A stretch of 64,000 nt of DNA from Calditrichota bacterium (GTDB taxonomy: Bacteria; Calditrichota; Calditrichia; Calditrichales; J004). This document shows positions 26,343-35,690 of this stretch, piece by piece. Within the stretch, counting starts at the first letter, position 1. The number at the start of each line of letters is the position of its first letter. A model generated the notes under the pieces. The model ran no database searches. It was not told the origin of the DNA and worked only from the letters and a program-made list of their open reading frames with translations. The stretch lies in assembly GCA_013112635.1 (NCBI GenBank), contig JABFGF010000001.1, positions 186,001-250,000 of the forward strand, read 5' to 3'. Made by a program: the position numbers and the translations under genes.

Positions 26343-27611
26343 ATGAATATTCTAATAATCGGTTCAGGTGGGCGTGAGCATGCTCTAGCCTGGAAAGTAA
26401 AACAAAGCCCTTTACTGGAAAAATTGTATTGTGTTCCGGGTAATCCGGGTACAGCAGGTATTGCGGAAAATCATGATCTGGACGTTTCTGATTTTGATAC
26501 CCTGATAAAATTTGCCAAAGACAATAATATTGATCTTACCATCGTCGGTCCTGAAAATCCTTTGGTAGATGGTATTGTCGATCGCTTTGAAGAGGAAGGT
26601 TTGTTAGCGTTTGGTCCATCTAAATTTGCAGCACAATTGGAAGGAAGCAAATCCTTTTCGAAAGATTTTATGCAGGCAAATAATATTCCAACGGCTGAAT
26701 ATGCAACCTTTACGGACTCAAATCTTGCCAGGGATTATATTTTAAAAAATGAAAAATACCCACTTGTTTTAAAGGCCGATGGGTTAGCTGCCGGAAAAGG
26801 TGTACTTATCTGCCAAAATGAAAATGAATCCATGGATGCCCTTAACCAAATTATGGCTGATAAATCATTTGGTTCAGCAGGGGATAAACTGGTTATTGAG
26901 GAGTTTCTGGATGGTGATGAGGTTTCTATTTTCGTTTTATGTGATGGTGAAAATTACCGCATTTTACCACCATCTCAAGATCATAAAAAAGTAGGTGTTG
27001 GAGATACAGGGAAAAATACTGGTGGCATGGGTGCCTATGCTCCGGCTCCTTTGGCAACGCCTGAACTAATCCAAAATGTTGAGAAAAATGTAATTCAAAA
27101 AACTTTGCTGGCAATGACAAAGCTTGGGCATCCTTATCGTGGGTTATTGTATGTCGGGATTATTGTAGTTGAGGGAAAACCCTATGTATTGGAATACAAT
27201 TGCCGCTTTGGTGATCCTGAGACGCAGGCTGTTTTACCTTTGGTTAAAAGTGATTTGGTGCCATTTTTTCAGGCATGTGCAAAAGGTTCGCTGGGAAATT
27301 TGTCCCTTGAAATTGAAGATAAATGTGCAGTGGATGTTGTGCTTACATCGGGTGGCTATCCTGATGCTTATGATAAAGGGTTCAAAATAGTTGGCTTAGA
27401 CCAGGTTGTAGATGAAATACTTACTTTTCATGCAGGGACAAAAGCAGAAAACAAGAATATATTAACATCTGGCGGAAGGGTGTTAAATCTCGTGGCGCTT
27501 GCTGATACTTTTGAAGAGTGTATTGAAAAAGTTTACTGTGAAATCGAAAAAATCAGTTTTCAAAAAATGAATTTTCGTCGGGATATTGGGTTTAAGGTTT
27601 TAAGAGGATAA
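26343..27611 (+). CDS. purD: Phosphoribosylamine-glycine ligase
   Basis: ATP-grasp enzyme of purine synthesis joining glycine to phosphoribosylamine. The 422-residue protein begins with the family signature IGSGGREHALAWK (residues 6-18), has the ATP-binding LKADGLAAGKGVLIC segment, DHKKVGVGDTGKNTGGMGAY, and the metal-binding LEYNCRFGDPETQ near residue 285. The length matches the E. coli enzyme. No other pur gene is adjacent. Confidence 0.97.
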   Translation: MNILIIGSGGREHALAWKVKQSPLLEKLYCVPGNPGTAGIAENHDLDVSDFDTLIKFAKDNNIDLTIVGPENPLVDGIVDRFEEEGLLAFGPSKFAAQLEGSKSFSKDFMQANNIPTAEYATFTDSNLARDYILKNEKYPLVLKADGLAAGKGVLICQNENESMDALNQIMADKSFGSAGDKLVIEEFLDGDEVSIFVLCDGENYRILPPSQDHKKVGVGDTGKNTGGMGAYAPAPLATPELIQNVEKNVIQKTLLAMTKLGHPYRGLLYVGIIVVEGKPYVLEYNCRFGDPETQAVLPLVKSDLVPFFQACAKGSLGNLSLEIEDKCAVDVVLTSGGYPDAYDKGFKIVGLDQVVDEILTFHAGTKAENKNILTSGGRVLNLVALADTFEECIEKVYCEIEKISFQKMNFRRDIGFKVLRG

Positions 27612-27619
27612 AAAATCTA

Positions 27620-28186
27620 ATGACGATGACACTAAATGTACTCATTGTTGTAATTATTTTCTCGATCATATCTTTCGCCCAAAGTGATAAGCAAATAACT
27701 AAAATCAAAGAAAATTATTATGCCTTAAAAGAGTTGCAACCGGATTTAGAAAAAAAATCAATTATTGAAATGGGCTACTCGACGGGAGGAGCAGAGTTTA
27801 CTTTTTTTATTAATGATTTTAACCAAGTCCTAATTGTGGAAGCTGAATTTCTGGGTGAAATAGGAAAAAGTAACCATGAGTATTATTACAAGAATGATTC
27901 ATTATTTTTCCTACTGATCATTGATGAATATTATAACTCACCGGTTTCTTCATTATCTATGACGGATGAAGAATTAAAAGAAGATGGAATGGAAATGCTG
28001 GATTATTCAAAGTCATCAGTTTCAGAAAACCGCTACTATTTCGCAAAAGGTCAGTTGATTAAATGGCTTGATAATAACAACAAGAGTGTTCAAGATACTA
28101 CCAGAGAGTTTAAGAAATTATCGAAAGACCATTTTGGGTTTAGCAAAGAATTATTAAGTAAATATCAGCATAAAGAAAACGACTGA
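27620..28186 (+). CDS. Exported protein of unknown function
   Basis: A 188-residue protein with an N-terminal signal sequence (LNVLIVVIIFSIISFAQS) and no further membrane helix. The mature domain alternates strands and helices (GGAEFTFFINDFNQVLIVEA, then YYYKNDSLFFLLIIDEY), suggesting a small periplasmic fold. Family not recognised. It begins 8 bp after the purD stop, and cdsA follows after 29 bp, so it is probably in the same transcript. Confidence 0.65.
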   Translation: MTMTLNVLIVVIIFSIISFAQSDKQITKIKENYYALKELQPDLEKKSIIEMGYSTGGAEFTFFINDFNQVLIVEAEFLGEIGKSNHEYYYKNDSLFFLLIIDEYYNSPVSSLSMTDEELKEDGMEMLDYSKSSVSENRYYFAKGQLIKWLDNNNKSVQDTTREFKKLSKDHFGFSKELLSKYQHKEND

Positions 28187-28215
28187 ATACAACGAAGAAA
28201 TAAAACAGGAAAAAT

Positions 28216-29028
28216 ATGAAAGAGCTTCTAAAACGTGTAGCTGTTGCGATTGTAGCAATCCCGCTTTTGGTGTACTTAATTCTTCAAGGCGGTTGGTATT
28301 TCTTCTCATTGATGACAATAATTATAATTGGCGGTCAGGTAGAATTTTACAATCTTGCCAGACAAAAAGAAAGTTTGTCTCAACTTGCACCCGGCATTTT
28401 GTTAACCGTGGTGATGTTAATTGCTGTTCAAACAGGTGTAAGCAATTTAATTTGGGCCGTGGCATTTGCAACATTGGTTTTAATCTTTGGCTACGAAATG
28501 TTCCACAATAAGTCATCTGCGATTTTAAATGTATCAACTACATTAGCCGGCGTCATTTATCCCGGTGTTTTTTTGGCAGCATTACTTTTTTTAAGAAACA
28601 ATGCACAGCAATTAGGCGTCTCATCTGCCGGAGGATTTGTATTAACAATATTTGTCTCTATCTGGGTTTGTGATACATTTGCTTATTTTGTTGGGAAATC
28701 AATCGGAAAACATCGTCTATTTGAACGGGTTTCCCCAAAGAAAAGTATCGAAGGTGCAATTGGTGGTTTAGTTGGTTCTATTGCTGTCTTTTTAGCGGTC
28801 TACTATTTTGAATGGTATCAAATTTCTTTGGAACTGGCGGTTATAAGTGGCGTTGTTGTTGGTCTGTTTGGCCAGTTTGGTGATTTAGTGGAATCATGGT
28901 TTAAGCGAGATGCGGCTATCAAAGATTCATCACATTTGTTACCGGGGCATGGAGGAATGCTGGACAGGTTTGATAGCCTGATATTTGTTTCACCAATTTT
29001 TATGATTATTTATTTATTCTGGAGTTAA
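28216..29028 (+). CDS. cdsA: Phosphatidate cytidylyltransferase
   Basis: Inner-membrane enzyme making CDP-diacylglycerol from phosphatidate and CTP. The 270-residue protein has about eight hydrophobic helices and the family signature near the C-terminus: FGDLVESWFKRDAAIKDSS followed by LLPGHGGMLDRFDSLIF, which carries the catalytic acidic residues. ACAGGAAAAAT precedes the ATG. The next gene starts 8 bp after the stop. Confidence 0.95.
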   Translation: MKELLKRVAVAIVAIPLLVYLILQGGWYFFSLMTIIIIGGQVEFYNLARQKESLSQLAPGILLTVVMLIAVQTGVSNLIWAVAFATLVLIFGYEMFHNKSSAILNVSTTLAGVIYPGVFLAALLFLRNNAQQLGVSSAGGFVLTIFVSIWVCDTFAYFVGKSIGKHRLFERVSPKKSIEGAIGGLVGSIAVFLAVYYFEWYQISLELAVISGVVVGLFGQFGDLVESWFKRDAAIKDSSHLLPGHGGMLDRFDSLIFVSPIFMIIYLFWS

Positions 29029-29036
29029 AGTTTATA

Positions 29037-30614
29037 ATGAAATTATTTTCCGGGGCTGTGTTGTTAATTGTAACTTTCACAGCCCTTTTTACTTGTAATA
29101 GAAATTCTGAAAAAACAATCTCAGAAAAAAAAGGCGGTTCAATAAACATTGCCATTCAAGGGAATGCAGATAATTTGTTTCCTTTCAATATTCGTGAATA
29201 TTATACGCAGGAAATAAATAGCAACTTACTTTCCCAATCTTTAACAATAGTAAATCCTGATGGTGATATTCAGCCGCAATTAGCAAAATCGTGGCAGGCA
29301 GGGCACAATCAAATTACTTATGTTTTAAAAGGCAAAGTGAAATGGAGCAATGGCCAGCATTTTACTGCAAAGGATGTAAGTACAACTTTTTATTTCATAA
29401 ACCAAAATCAAGATAAAATCAGCACGCTTTTTAATACTGATTTGATTTCAGAGATTGAAATTGTTGACTCTCTGACAATTCGTTTTAAGTTTAAAGAAGA
29501 TGTTTCTGAGCCACATTCTGTTACGCGCTTCCCAATTCTTAACAACCAGCAAATTAAAAATGCCGAAAACTGGGATAATCTTAAAAAAAGCTATTATGAA
29601 GATTTTGTTGGTTGTGGTCCTTTTCTGCTAAAAAAATATTATAAAAATGAAATACAGCTGATTAGAAATGAAAAATACGATATAAATTACCCATTGCTTG
29701 ACGAAATTAATGTTAAGTTTTTCTCATCGACAGATACTCTTAATAGTTGGCTAGAATCAGCAAGTATAGACCTAATGCCCGATTTACCACATAATTTGCT
29801 TAAATCGGTAAAAAAGTTAACTGATTTTGAAGTAATCTCTTCTGTTGAACCGGGTTATACTTTTTTGGGCTGGAACCTGAAAAATGAAGAAACGGTTGCA
29901 TTAGCGTTTCGTAAAGGATTATCTCATGCCCTCGATAGGCAGACGATGGTTGATGGCATTATGTCCGGCTATGCAACAGTTTTTGATTCACCGGCATATC
30001 CGGAATTTTGGGCTTATCATCAAACAGATCCTTTGGAATTTGATCTTGAAAAAAGCCGGAAATATTTGAATGAAGCAGGGTGGTTTACCAATAAAACAAC
30101 TCGTCGTCTTGAAAAAGACGGTTCTCAACTTAAATTGAAAATCTTAACCAATAATGAAAATGATCTTCGCGTTAAAGTAGCCATTAATATTAAAGCTTAC
30201 TGGGAAGCAATTGGGGCAGAAGTTACTGTGGTAAGTGTACCATGGGGCGATTTCTTAAAAGCTTTAAAATCGAAAGAATACGATGCAGCGCTTATTTCAT
30301 GGGTGGCTTCAGATAAATTTGATCCAACTGAACTGTATCATTCCTCAGGAATAAAAAGTGATAATAATTTTATGGGTTATGCAAATGACTCCGTTGATTT
30401 CTTCATAGAAAATGCCCTGAGTAGTAAACATAAAAGTTCGCGTGAAAAAAACTGGCTGAAATTTCAAAAGAAGATTATTCAGGATATGCCGGTAACAGTT
30501 TTATTTGGGAAGCGTATTTTAAATGTAGTTTCTAAAAACCTGAAAAATGTAACAATTAATAGTGACGGTTTTCTTTATAATGCTAAAGAGTATTGGCTTG
30601 ATGATCGAAAATAG
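29037..30614 (+). CDS. Oligopeptide-type ABC transporter substrate-binding lipoprotein
   Basis: A 525-residue family 5 solute-binding protein (OppA/DppA class). The signal (LLIVTFTALFTC) ends in a cysteine that is probably lipidated. Family features are GGSINIAIQGNADNLFPFN, LAKSWQAGHNQITYVLKGKVKWSNGQHFTAKDV near residue 90, and ALDRQTMVDGIMSGYA in the second lobe. It would capture peptides or similar ligands for import, or act in sensing. No permease or ATPase genes are adjacent, so its transporter partner lies elsewhere. Confidence 0.88.
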   Translation: MKLFSGAVLLIVTFTALFTCNRNSEKTISEKKGGSINIAIQGNADNLFPFNIREYYTQEINSNLLSQSLTIVNPDGDIQPQLAKSWQAGHNQITYVLKGKVKWSNGQHFTAKDVSTTFYFINQNQDKISTLFNTDLISEIEIVDSLTIRFKFKEDVSEPHSVTRFPILNNQQIKNAENWDNLKKSYYEDFVGCGPFLLKKYYKNEIQLIRNEKYDINYPLLDEINVKFFSSTDTLNSWLESASIDLMPDLPHNLLKSVKKLTDFEVISSVEPGYTFLGWNLKNEETVALAFRKGLSHALDRQTMVDGIMSGYATVFDSPAYPEFWAYHQTDPLEFDLEKSRKYLNEAGWFTNKTTRRLEKDGSQLKLKILTNNENDLRVKVAINIKAYWEAIGAEVTVVSVPWGDFLKALKSKEYDAALISWVASDKFDPTELYHSSGIKSDNNFMGYANDSVDFFIENALSSKHKSSREKNWLKFQKKIIQDMPVTVLFGKRILNVVSKNLKNVTINSDGFLYNAKEYWLDDRK

Positions 30615-30639
30615 AAACTTATCTTAAAAGGAGAAAATC

Positions 30640-31728
30640 TTGTCGCTTAAAAATGTACTTGTTGTTGATGATGAAGAAGATTTAACCTGGTCTATTGCAA
30701 AACATCTTTCCAAAGATAAGGAACATTATAACCTTCATGCTGTCAATTCTGCAGCAGATGCGCTTGCTTTATTAAAAACAATTAGTGTAGAACTGGTAAT
30801 CTCAGATATTCGCATGCCGGAAATTTCCGGGCTGGACTTGCTACTCAAAATCCGAGAATTATATCCATCCACAAAAGTTATAATTATGACAGCTTACGGT
30901 TCTTCGGAAATACAAGAAGAAGCTAACCGGCGAGGTTGTTTTAAATATATCGAGAAACCTTTTGAAATAAATAAATTACGCCAGATGATCCTGGATACAG
31001 TTAAGGAGAAAAAAGGTTTTGAAGGCCGCATTTCAGATTTTCAGCTCAGTGATTTAATCCAGATGAATTGCCTTGGGCGGTTAACAAATGCTATTACTGT
31101 TGAAACGATGGAAAAGAAAGGAATAATCTACTTTGAAGATGGAAATATCATCCATTCAACGGTTGGTGATTTAGATGGAGAAGAAGCATTTTATGAAATT
31201 ATCTGTTGGCAAGGCGGAAGTTTTGCCATAAATAAAGGCGCAAAGGCAGATCAGGAAACAATCATGAAAGGCTGGCAATCTTTGATGTTAGAAGGGTTGC
31301 GACGCAATGATGAAAAACGTGAAACTGAAGAAGTTTTGGATTCTGATGAAATAAAGAAACAGCAGGTAGATGAAATATTTTCAAAATTTATCGAGACAAA
31401 AGGTGTACACCTTCTTATTCTTTTTGATAAAACCGGCAAACCTTTTGTAACAAAACTAAATAAGCAATTTGAAGAAAAATATGATGTAGATAATATCAAA
31501 GAACAAATCGAAAACCTTATCAAACAAGAAAAGAAATTATCCTCTCTTTTAAACTTAAGCACCAAAAAAGAAATTACAATCGAATATGACGAAGGGCTTT
31601 TAAAAATTACCTGGTTGGCCGAAGCGCAGGATTTTCTACTTTTATTGGCCGATCACACCTCAAATTTTGGCCTGTTACGTATTGAAACGAAAAAATATCT
31701 CAAAGCTTTGAATACATCAATCAATTAA
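30640..31728 (+). CDS. Response regulator with DUF4388 and a Roadblock-like C-terminal domain
   Basis: A 362-residue cytoplasmic protein. Residues 1-125 are a receiver domain: VVDDEEDL, phospho-acceptor in ISDIRMPEISG (Asp near 57), MTAYGS and the conserved Lys in IEKPF. Residues ~128-235 form a DUF4388/PATAN-like module (FQLSDLIQMNCLGRLTNAI, GIIYFEDGNIIHS). The last ~115 residues look like a Roadblock/LC7 domain (HLLILFDKTGKPFV). Such proteins often act in polarity or gliding-type signalling without DNA binding. Start is TTG at 30640 with AAGGAGAAAA upstream. Confidence 0.78.
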   Translation: MSLKNVLVVDDEEDLTWSIAKHLSKDKEHYNLHAVNSAADALALLKTISVELVISDIRMPEISGLDLLLKIRELYPSTKVIIMTAYGSSEIQEEANRRGCFKYIEKPFEINKLRQMILDTVKEKKGFEGRISDFQLSDLIQMNCLGRLTNAITVETMEKKGIIYFEDGNIIHSTVGDLDGEEAFYEIICWQGGSFAINKGAKADQETIMKGWQSLMLEGLRRNDEKRETEEVLDSDEIKKQQVDEIFSKFIETKGVHLLILFDKTGKPFVTKLNKQFEEKYDVDNIKEQIENLIKQEKKLSSLLNLSTKKEITIEYDEGLLKITWLAEAQDFLLLLADHTSNFGLLRIETKKYLKALNTSIN

Positions 31729-31777
31729 ACGATCCAATTGTCCGGCACGTTGGAATTGTCTTGCAACAAAACCTTAA

Positions 31778-33115
31778 ATGAATTTTAAAAAATTATTTTC
31801 TGATTGTTTTAATACTGATTTTGACGTTGCTAAAAGAAACTTCGTTCAATCTCTTACCGCCCATGATAAATCCCATTCTGAAATATATTTTGAGAATTCA
31901 AATTCATTTTTACTCGAATATGTCAATGGTGTTTTTATAACCGACTCAACCTCAAGCCAATCAGGATTTTCAGAACGAAGCATTGAAAAAGAATCTGTCT
32001 CATTTTCTGCTAAAAGCATCTCGGGTTTATACGATATTAAAAATTCGCCTTCAGTTATTAGGCCTTTTAATCCCGTCAGTTTGACTAATAAAAAAAGAAA
32101 AAATATCCTTATAAAAGCTGAGGCTAAAATACTGCCAAAAAACAGCTCCATTGATGGACTCGCTTTAAAATGGCAAACAAATGATAAATTTATTACGCTG
32201 CTTAACTCAAAGGAATTTTATAATTTCAGGATTGAATCTCTGGCTGCTTTAAGTATCAATCTTAAGATTAAAAAGCATGGTACATTTTATGAAGGTAAAT
32301 CAGCGTTTAGTGCGGTAAACGAAAAAATGGCTTTCACGGTTGACAGAATTGCCGGATTGATTGAAAGTGCATTGAGCGATGCAGAGAATAAATCAAACAG
32401 CGTAGTTGTAGAACCAGGGAGTTTTGATGTAGTTTTTGATTCAGGCTTTGGTGGATTGGTTTTTCACGAACTTGTTGGCCATTTGCTGGAGGCGGATTAT
32501 GTTACAAATCAAAACACGTTGTTTAAAAATTGTATTGGTCAAAAGATAGCCGATGGACAAATTACAATTTTAGATGCTTGTTTAAATGATGGCATTGTGA
32601 ATTATAAATTTGATGATGATGGAGTAGAAGCAGGTAAAACAGTTTTGGTTGAGAATGGAATCCTTAAGAATTACATTTCCGATCAATATCATGAAGAGGT
32701 ACATAATATTACAAGCACAGGTAATGGCAGGAGGCAGTCATACAAAGATTTGCCCTTACCGCGTATGACAAATACGATGGTTTTAAAGGGAACTTTTTCG
32801 CAACAGGAAATACTTGAATCGGTGAAAAAAGGATTGTTTGTGACTGATCCCGGTGATGGTACAGTCAATACTTTGACAGGTGATTTTACATTTGCAAATG
32901 TTGAAGGATTTATTCTTGAAAATGGAAAACCAACAAAGCCGTTTCACGGAATTGAATTTAGCGGCAATGTGAAAGATACTCTTAATAATATAAAAATGAT
33001 TGGCGATGATTTCCGCATGGCTGATGTTCATGCCGATTGTATAAAAGAGAATCAAATTCTTCCGGTTGGGTTTGGTTCACCATACTTGAAAATAAAAAAT
33101 ATTTATGTAAGATAA
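31778..33115 (+). CDS. tldD: TldD/PmbA family metalloprotease
   Basis: A 445-residue protein with the zinc-protease motif HELVGH (HExxxH) near residues 230-235, within FDSGFGGLVFHELVGHLLEAD, followed by the family segments DGIVNYKFDDDGVEAGKT and GNGRRQSYKDLPLPRMTN. TldD usually pairs with TldE/PmbA to process peptides such as antibiotics or toxins; no partner is nearby. Of the pair, only TldD carries the HExxxH motif, which supports the symbol. Confidence 0.85.
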   Translation: MNFKKLFSDCFNTDFDVAKRNFVQSLTAHDKSHSEIYFENSNSFLLEYVNGVFITDSTSSQSGFSERSIEKESVSFSAKSISGLYDIKNSPSVIRPFNPVSLTNKKRKNILIKAEAKILPKNSSIDGLALKWQTNDKFITLLNSKEFYNFRIESLAALSINLKIKKHGTFYEGKSAFSAVNEKMAFTVDRIAGLIESALSDAENKSNSVVVEPGSFDVVFDSGFGGLVFHELVGHLLEADYVTNQNTLFKNCIGQKIADGQITILDACLNDGIVNYKFDDDGVEAGKTVLVENGILKNYISDQYHEEVHNITSTGNGRRQSYKDLPLPRMTNTMVLKGTFSQQEILESVKKGLFVTDPGDGTVNTLTGDFTFANVEGFILENGKPTKPFHGIEFSGNVKDTLNNIKMIGDDFRMADVHADCIKENQILPVGFGSPYLKIKNIYVR

Positions 33116-33126
33116 TTTTGAATTGA

Positions 33127-33280
33127 ATGGTAGGAGCTGTCTCCTGACAGCGTTACTATTGATAAATAGCAAGAAGTAAGTTGTAGTTACAATTATCGTG
33201 TTCAGGAGAGCACTTCTACCAGAAAAGAAATTGGAGAATAAAATGAAAGTATTTTTAATGATTATTGGTGCAATTTTAGT
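33127..33280 (+). repeat. Copy 1 of a ~154-bp direct repeat with REP-like palindrome
   Basis: Nearly the same sequence occurs at 33653-33805. The first ~92 bp (33129-33220) form an imperfect inverted repeat whose arms are GGTAGGAGCTGTCTCCTGAC and, at the far end, GTTCAGGAGAGCACTTCTACC, like the REP-type palindromes tied to RAYT transposases. The rest copies the start of the downstream gene (ATGAAAGTATTTTTAATGA...) up to about its 13th codon, where it breaks off. Confidence 0.8.
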
Positions 33281-33288
33281 AAGATAAG

Positions 33289-33639
33289 ATGGAAAAAAAT
33301 CTTGTAATTGTTGTATTCATTTTTACAATTCTGGTTATATATTCTTTGGTTAAAAAAAATAAAGAACCAGCAAAATACAGAGATAAAAATTATCGTTTGA
33401 AAGTTGCCAGACTTTCCAGGAAAGTCTGTGGAGACAAACTAAACTTTTTTGATTTTCTTGATAAAATTAAGGGCGAAATTGACGCCTATGAAACTGGCGA
33501 TGATGATGTTGATGAATTAATATACTTATTGGAACATTGTCCTAAAAAGGGTGGCATTTTTGGTGTTTCTGAGAAAAATTATGGGAAGTATATGAAAGAC
33601 GTTTTTGCCATAATTGAAAAACTAGAGAAAAGTGATTAA
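33289..33639 (+). CDS. Small membrane-anchored protein between duplicated repeats
   Basis: A 116-residue protein with one N-terminal membrane helix (residues ~4-20), a basic linker and a short helical cytoplasmic domain (DDVDELIYLLEHCPKKGGIFGV). Family not recognised. It lies between the two copies of the 154-bp repeat, so it was probably inserted with, or by, the duplication. Only 8 bp separate it from the aborted copy of the next gene's start. Confidence 0.55.
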   Translation: MEKNLVIVVFIFTILVIYSLVKKNKEPAKYRDKNYRLKVARLSRKVCGDKLNFFDFLDKIKGEIDAYETGDDDVDELIYLLEHCPKKGGIFGVSEKNYGKYMKDVFAIIEKLEKSD

Positions 33640-33652
33640 TTATTTTTTGAAA

Positions 33653-33805
33653 ATGGTAGGAGCAGTCTCCTGACAGCGTTATTCTTGATAGACAGGAAGA
33701 AGTAAGTTGTAGTTTTCCATTATCGTGCTCAGGAGAGCACTCCTACCTGAAAAAAATGGAGAATAAAATGAAAGTATTTTTAATGATTATTGGCGCAATT
33801 TTAGT
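33653..33805 (+). repeat. Copy 2 of the ~154-bp direct repeat with REP-like palindrome
   Basis: Same layout as copy 1: inverted-repeat element 33655-33747 (arms GGTAGGAGCAGTCTCCTGAC and GCTCAGGAGAGCACTCCTACC), then AATGGAGAATAAAATG, which is the ribosome-binding site and start of the intact gene at 33768, so this is likely the original copy. Confidence 0.8.
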
Positions 33806-34400
33806 TATTGCAGCTTTATCAATTTTTTGGGCCTACAGCTCATTTACCTACCAACCGGACTACTTTGAAGAAGTTGAGAAAATAAATTTTTCCGAAAAAC
33901 GTCAGCAGGGACGTGAAATTGAAGCGAGAGTACGGGAAGAACTTAATGAAACTGGAGAGACGAAAGTAAGTGGCGACGAGATTACTTCTTTGATTATAAG
34001 CCAGATAAGTAAACGTGGCAAAGTGGATTTGCAACCGATTGTTAAAAAGGTAAAAAGTGAAATTATTGACGGGCGTTTAAAAATGGAAGCCCTGGTGGAT
34101 GTTGAAAAACTAACAAAACAGGAAATGCCGGATAAAGTTCGCGAATATCTGGATTTATTTCTTGAATCTGCCCCGAAAGATATGCTGGAAAATGTATATG
34201 TTTCATTTGATGGAATACCAATCAGAGATGGTTCAGTTTTAAAATTTGCTGAAGATGCCCAAATTAATATTGGTGATTTCTCTTATGATTTGGCTTCTAT
34301 AAAAGGCAGCCATAAAATCAGGATTGGCGCATCAATGCTAAAAAAACTTGGTATTTCAAATTTTGAGGTTTTAGAAAATCAAATCTTGCTAAAAAAATAG
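33768..34400 (+). CDS. Membrane-anchored protein of unknown function
   Basis: A ~210-residue protein with an N-terminal membrane helix (VFLMIIGAILVIAALSIFWA) and a helix/strand cytoplasmic or periplasmic domain (GDEITSLIISQISKRGKVDL, then MEALVDVEKLTKQEMPDKVRE). The start ATG at 33768 is preferred over the in-frame one at 33756 because GGAG lies just upstream of it. Family not recognised. Its 5' end was duplicated upstream as part of the direct repeat. Confidence 0.7.
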   Translation: MKVFLMIIGAILVIAALSIFWAYSSFTYQPDYFEEVEKINFSEKRQQGREIEARVREELNETGETKVSGDEITSLIISQISKRGKVDLQPIVKKVKSEIIDGRLKMEALVDVEKLTKQEMPDKVREYLDLFLESAPKDMLENVYVSFDGIPIRDGSVLKFAEDAQINIGDFSYDLASIKGSHKIRIGASMLKKLGISNFEVLENQILLKK

Positions 34401-34508
34401 ATTAAAATAATTTATAAGAAATCTCTACCAACGAATAGTGATATTCAATTTGTTGTGTATCTTCCTACTGCTTAAATTTGCCCATTGTATAATATCTCAA
34501 TAATAAAA

Positions 34509-35216
34509 ATGGCAAATTCTACTCAGGAAAAAATTCCATCGCGTATAACTGATTGGCCGATTGATGAGCGTCCGCGTGAACGGCTGATGAAAAATGGGGC
34601 AAATTCCGTCAGCTCCGCAGAGTTGATTGCCATTTTGTTGGGTCAGGGTAGTGCCAGGCATAATGCCGTTGATACAGCCAAACATCTATTGAGTGAATTT
34701 AAATCACTGCAGGGTTTGGCAAATGCTTCTTTAGTTGAACTACAGAAAATCCCTGGAATAGGCCCGGCAAAGGCAGTAACACTTCTTGCCGCTTTTCAAT
34801 TATACCGCAATATGCAGCAAGAAAGTGCGGAAAAATCAATTACTAAATTTACTGATCCGGCTGCTGTTGCTGAAATTTACATTCCTGTAATTGGTCATCT
34901 TAAAAAAGAGAGTTTTTACGTAATCCTTTTAGATAGCGCTATGAAGAAGATCCAGGATATGGAAATCTCTCGGGGAATTCTGACAGAGTCTTTGGTTCAC
35001 CCGCGTGAAGTCTTTAATCCGGCTATTCGTCATAATGCAAAGGGATTGATAGTTTTACACAACCACCCATCTGGCGTTGCGAAACCAAGCACTGATGATC
35101 GAAGTATGACAACACGGTTGATTGAGAGCGGAAAAATTCTTTCTATTCCACTTTATGATCATCTCATAATAACAGAAAAAGGTTATTACAGCTTTAGAGA
35201 GAATGGGCTTATCTAA
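34509..35216 (+). CDS. radC: RadC family (UPF0758) JAB/MPN metalloprotein
   Basis: From the ATG at 34509 the protein has 235 residues. The N-terminal half has a helix-hairpin-helix (LQKIPGIGPAKAVTLLAAFQ), the C-terminal half the MPN/JAB zinc motif LHNHPSGVAKPSTDD with an upstream Glu. Despite the name, a DNA-repair role is not settled; family members are found with mobile and competence functions. A TTG 24 bp upstream is a possible longer start. Confidence 0.92.
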   Translation: MANSTQEKIPSRITDWPIDERPRERLMKNGANSVSSAELIAILLGQGSARHNAVDTAKHLLSEFKSLQGLANASLVELQKIPGIGPAKAVTLLAAFQLYRNMQQESAEKSITKFTDPAAVAEIYIPVIGHLKKESFYVILLDSAMKKIQDMEISRGILTESLVHPREVFNPAIRHNAKGLIVLHNHPSGVAKPSTDDRSMTTRLIESGKILSIPLYDHLIITEKGYYSFRENGLI

Positions 35217-35259
35217 TTGAGAATCTGAAGATTGTAATATCGAAAGATTGAAATAATAA

Positions 35260-35616
35260 ATGACAAACCAAGAATTGAAGATCCGAACAAAGAAATTCGC
35301 ACATAGGTGTGTTAAGTTGGCGGTTTCTTTGCCAAAAACCACCTTGGGAAGGCATCTTCAAAGTCAACTTATTAGATGTTCAACCTCAGTAGCCAGTAAT
35401 TATAGGGCAGCATGTTTAGCACAATCAAAAGCGGCATTTAGTGCTAAAATTAGTATCGTAATCGAAGAAGCAGATGAGTCAGTTTTTTGGTTAGAATTTA
35501 TAATCGATGAAAAAATATTGAAAGTAGATCTTGTAAAGCCGTTATTCAATGAAAGTCAGGAAATTGCGAAAATATTTATTTCTACTAGAATGACAGCAAC
35601 CGGAAAACAAAGGTGA
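35260..35616 (+). CDS. Second four-helix-bundle protein of the 23S IVS type
   Basis: A 118-residue helical protein: KTTLGRHLQSQLIRCSTSVA, NYRAACLAQSKAAFSAKISI and EADESVFWLEFI match the family. It differs clearly from the copy at 25904, so it is not a recent duplication. Flanks hold short complementary pieces: CGAAAGATTGAAAT upstream (35239-35252) and GCAATCTTTCAGTC downstream (about 35648), a pattern expected from a stem enclosing the gene. Role unknown. Confidence 0.82.
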   Translation: MTNQELKIRTKKFAHRCVKLAVSLPKTTLGRHLQSQLIRCSTSVASNYRAACLAQSKAAFSAKISIVIEEADESVFWLEFIIDEKILKVDLVKPLFNESQEIAKIFISTRMTATGKQR

Positions 35617-35690
35617 TATTGCATTTGGGATTGAAGTGAAAATCTTGCAATCTTTCAGTCTTATAATTTTTCAATCAGTAAGGAGTTCCC

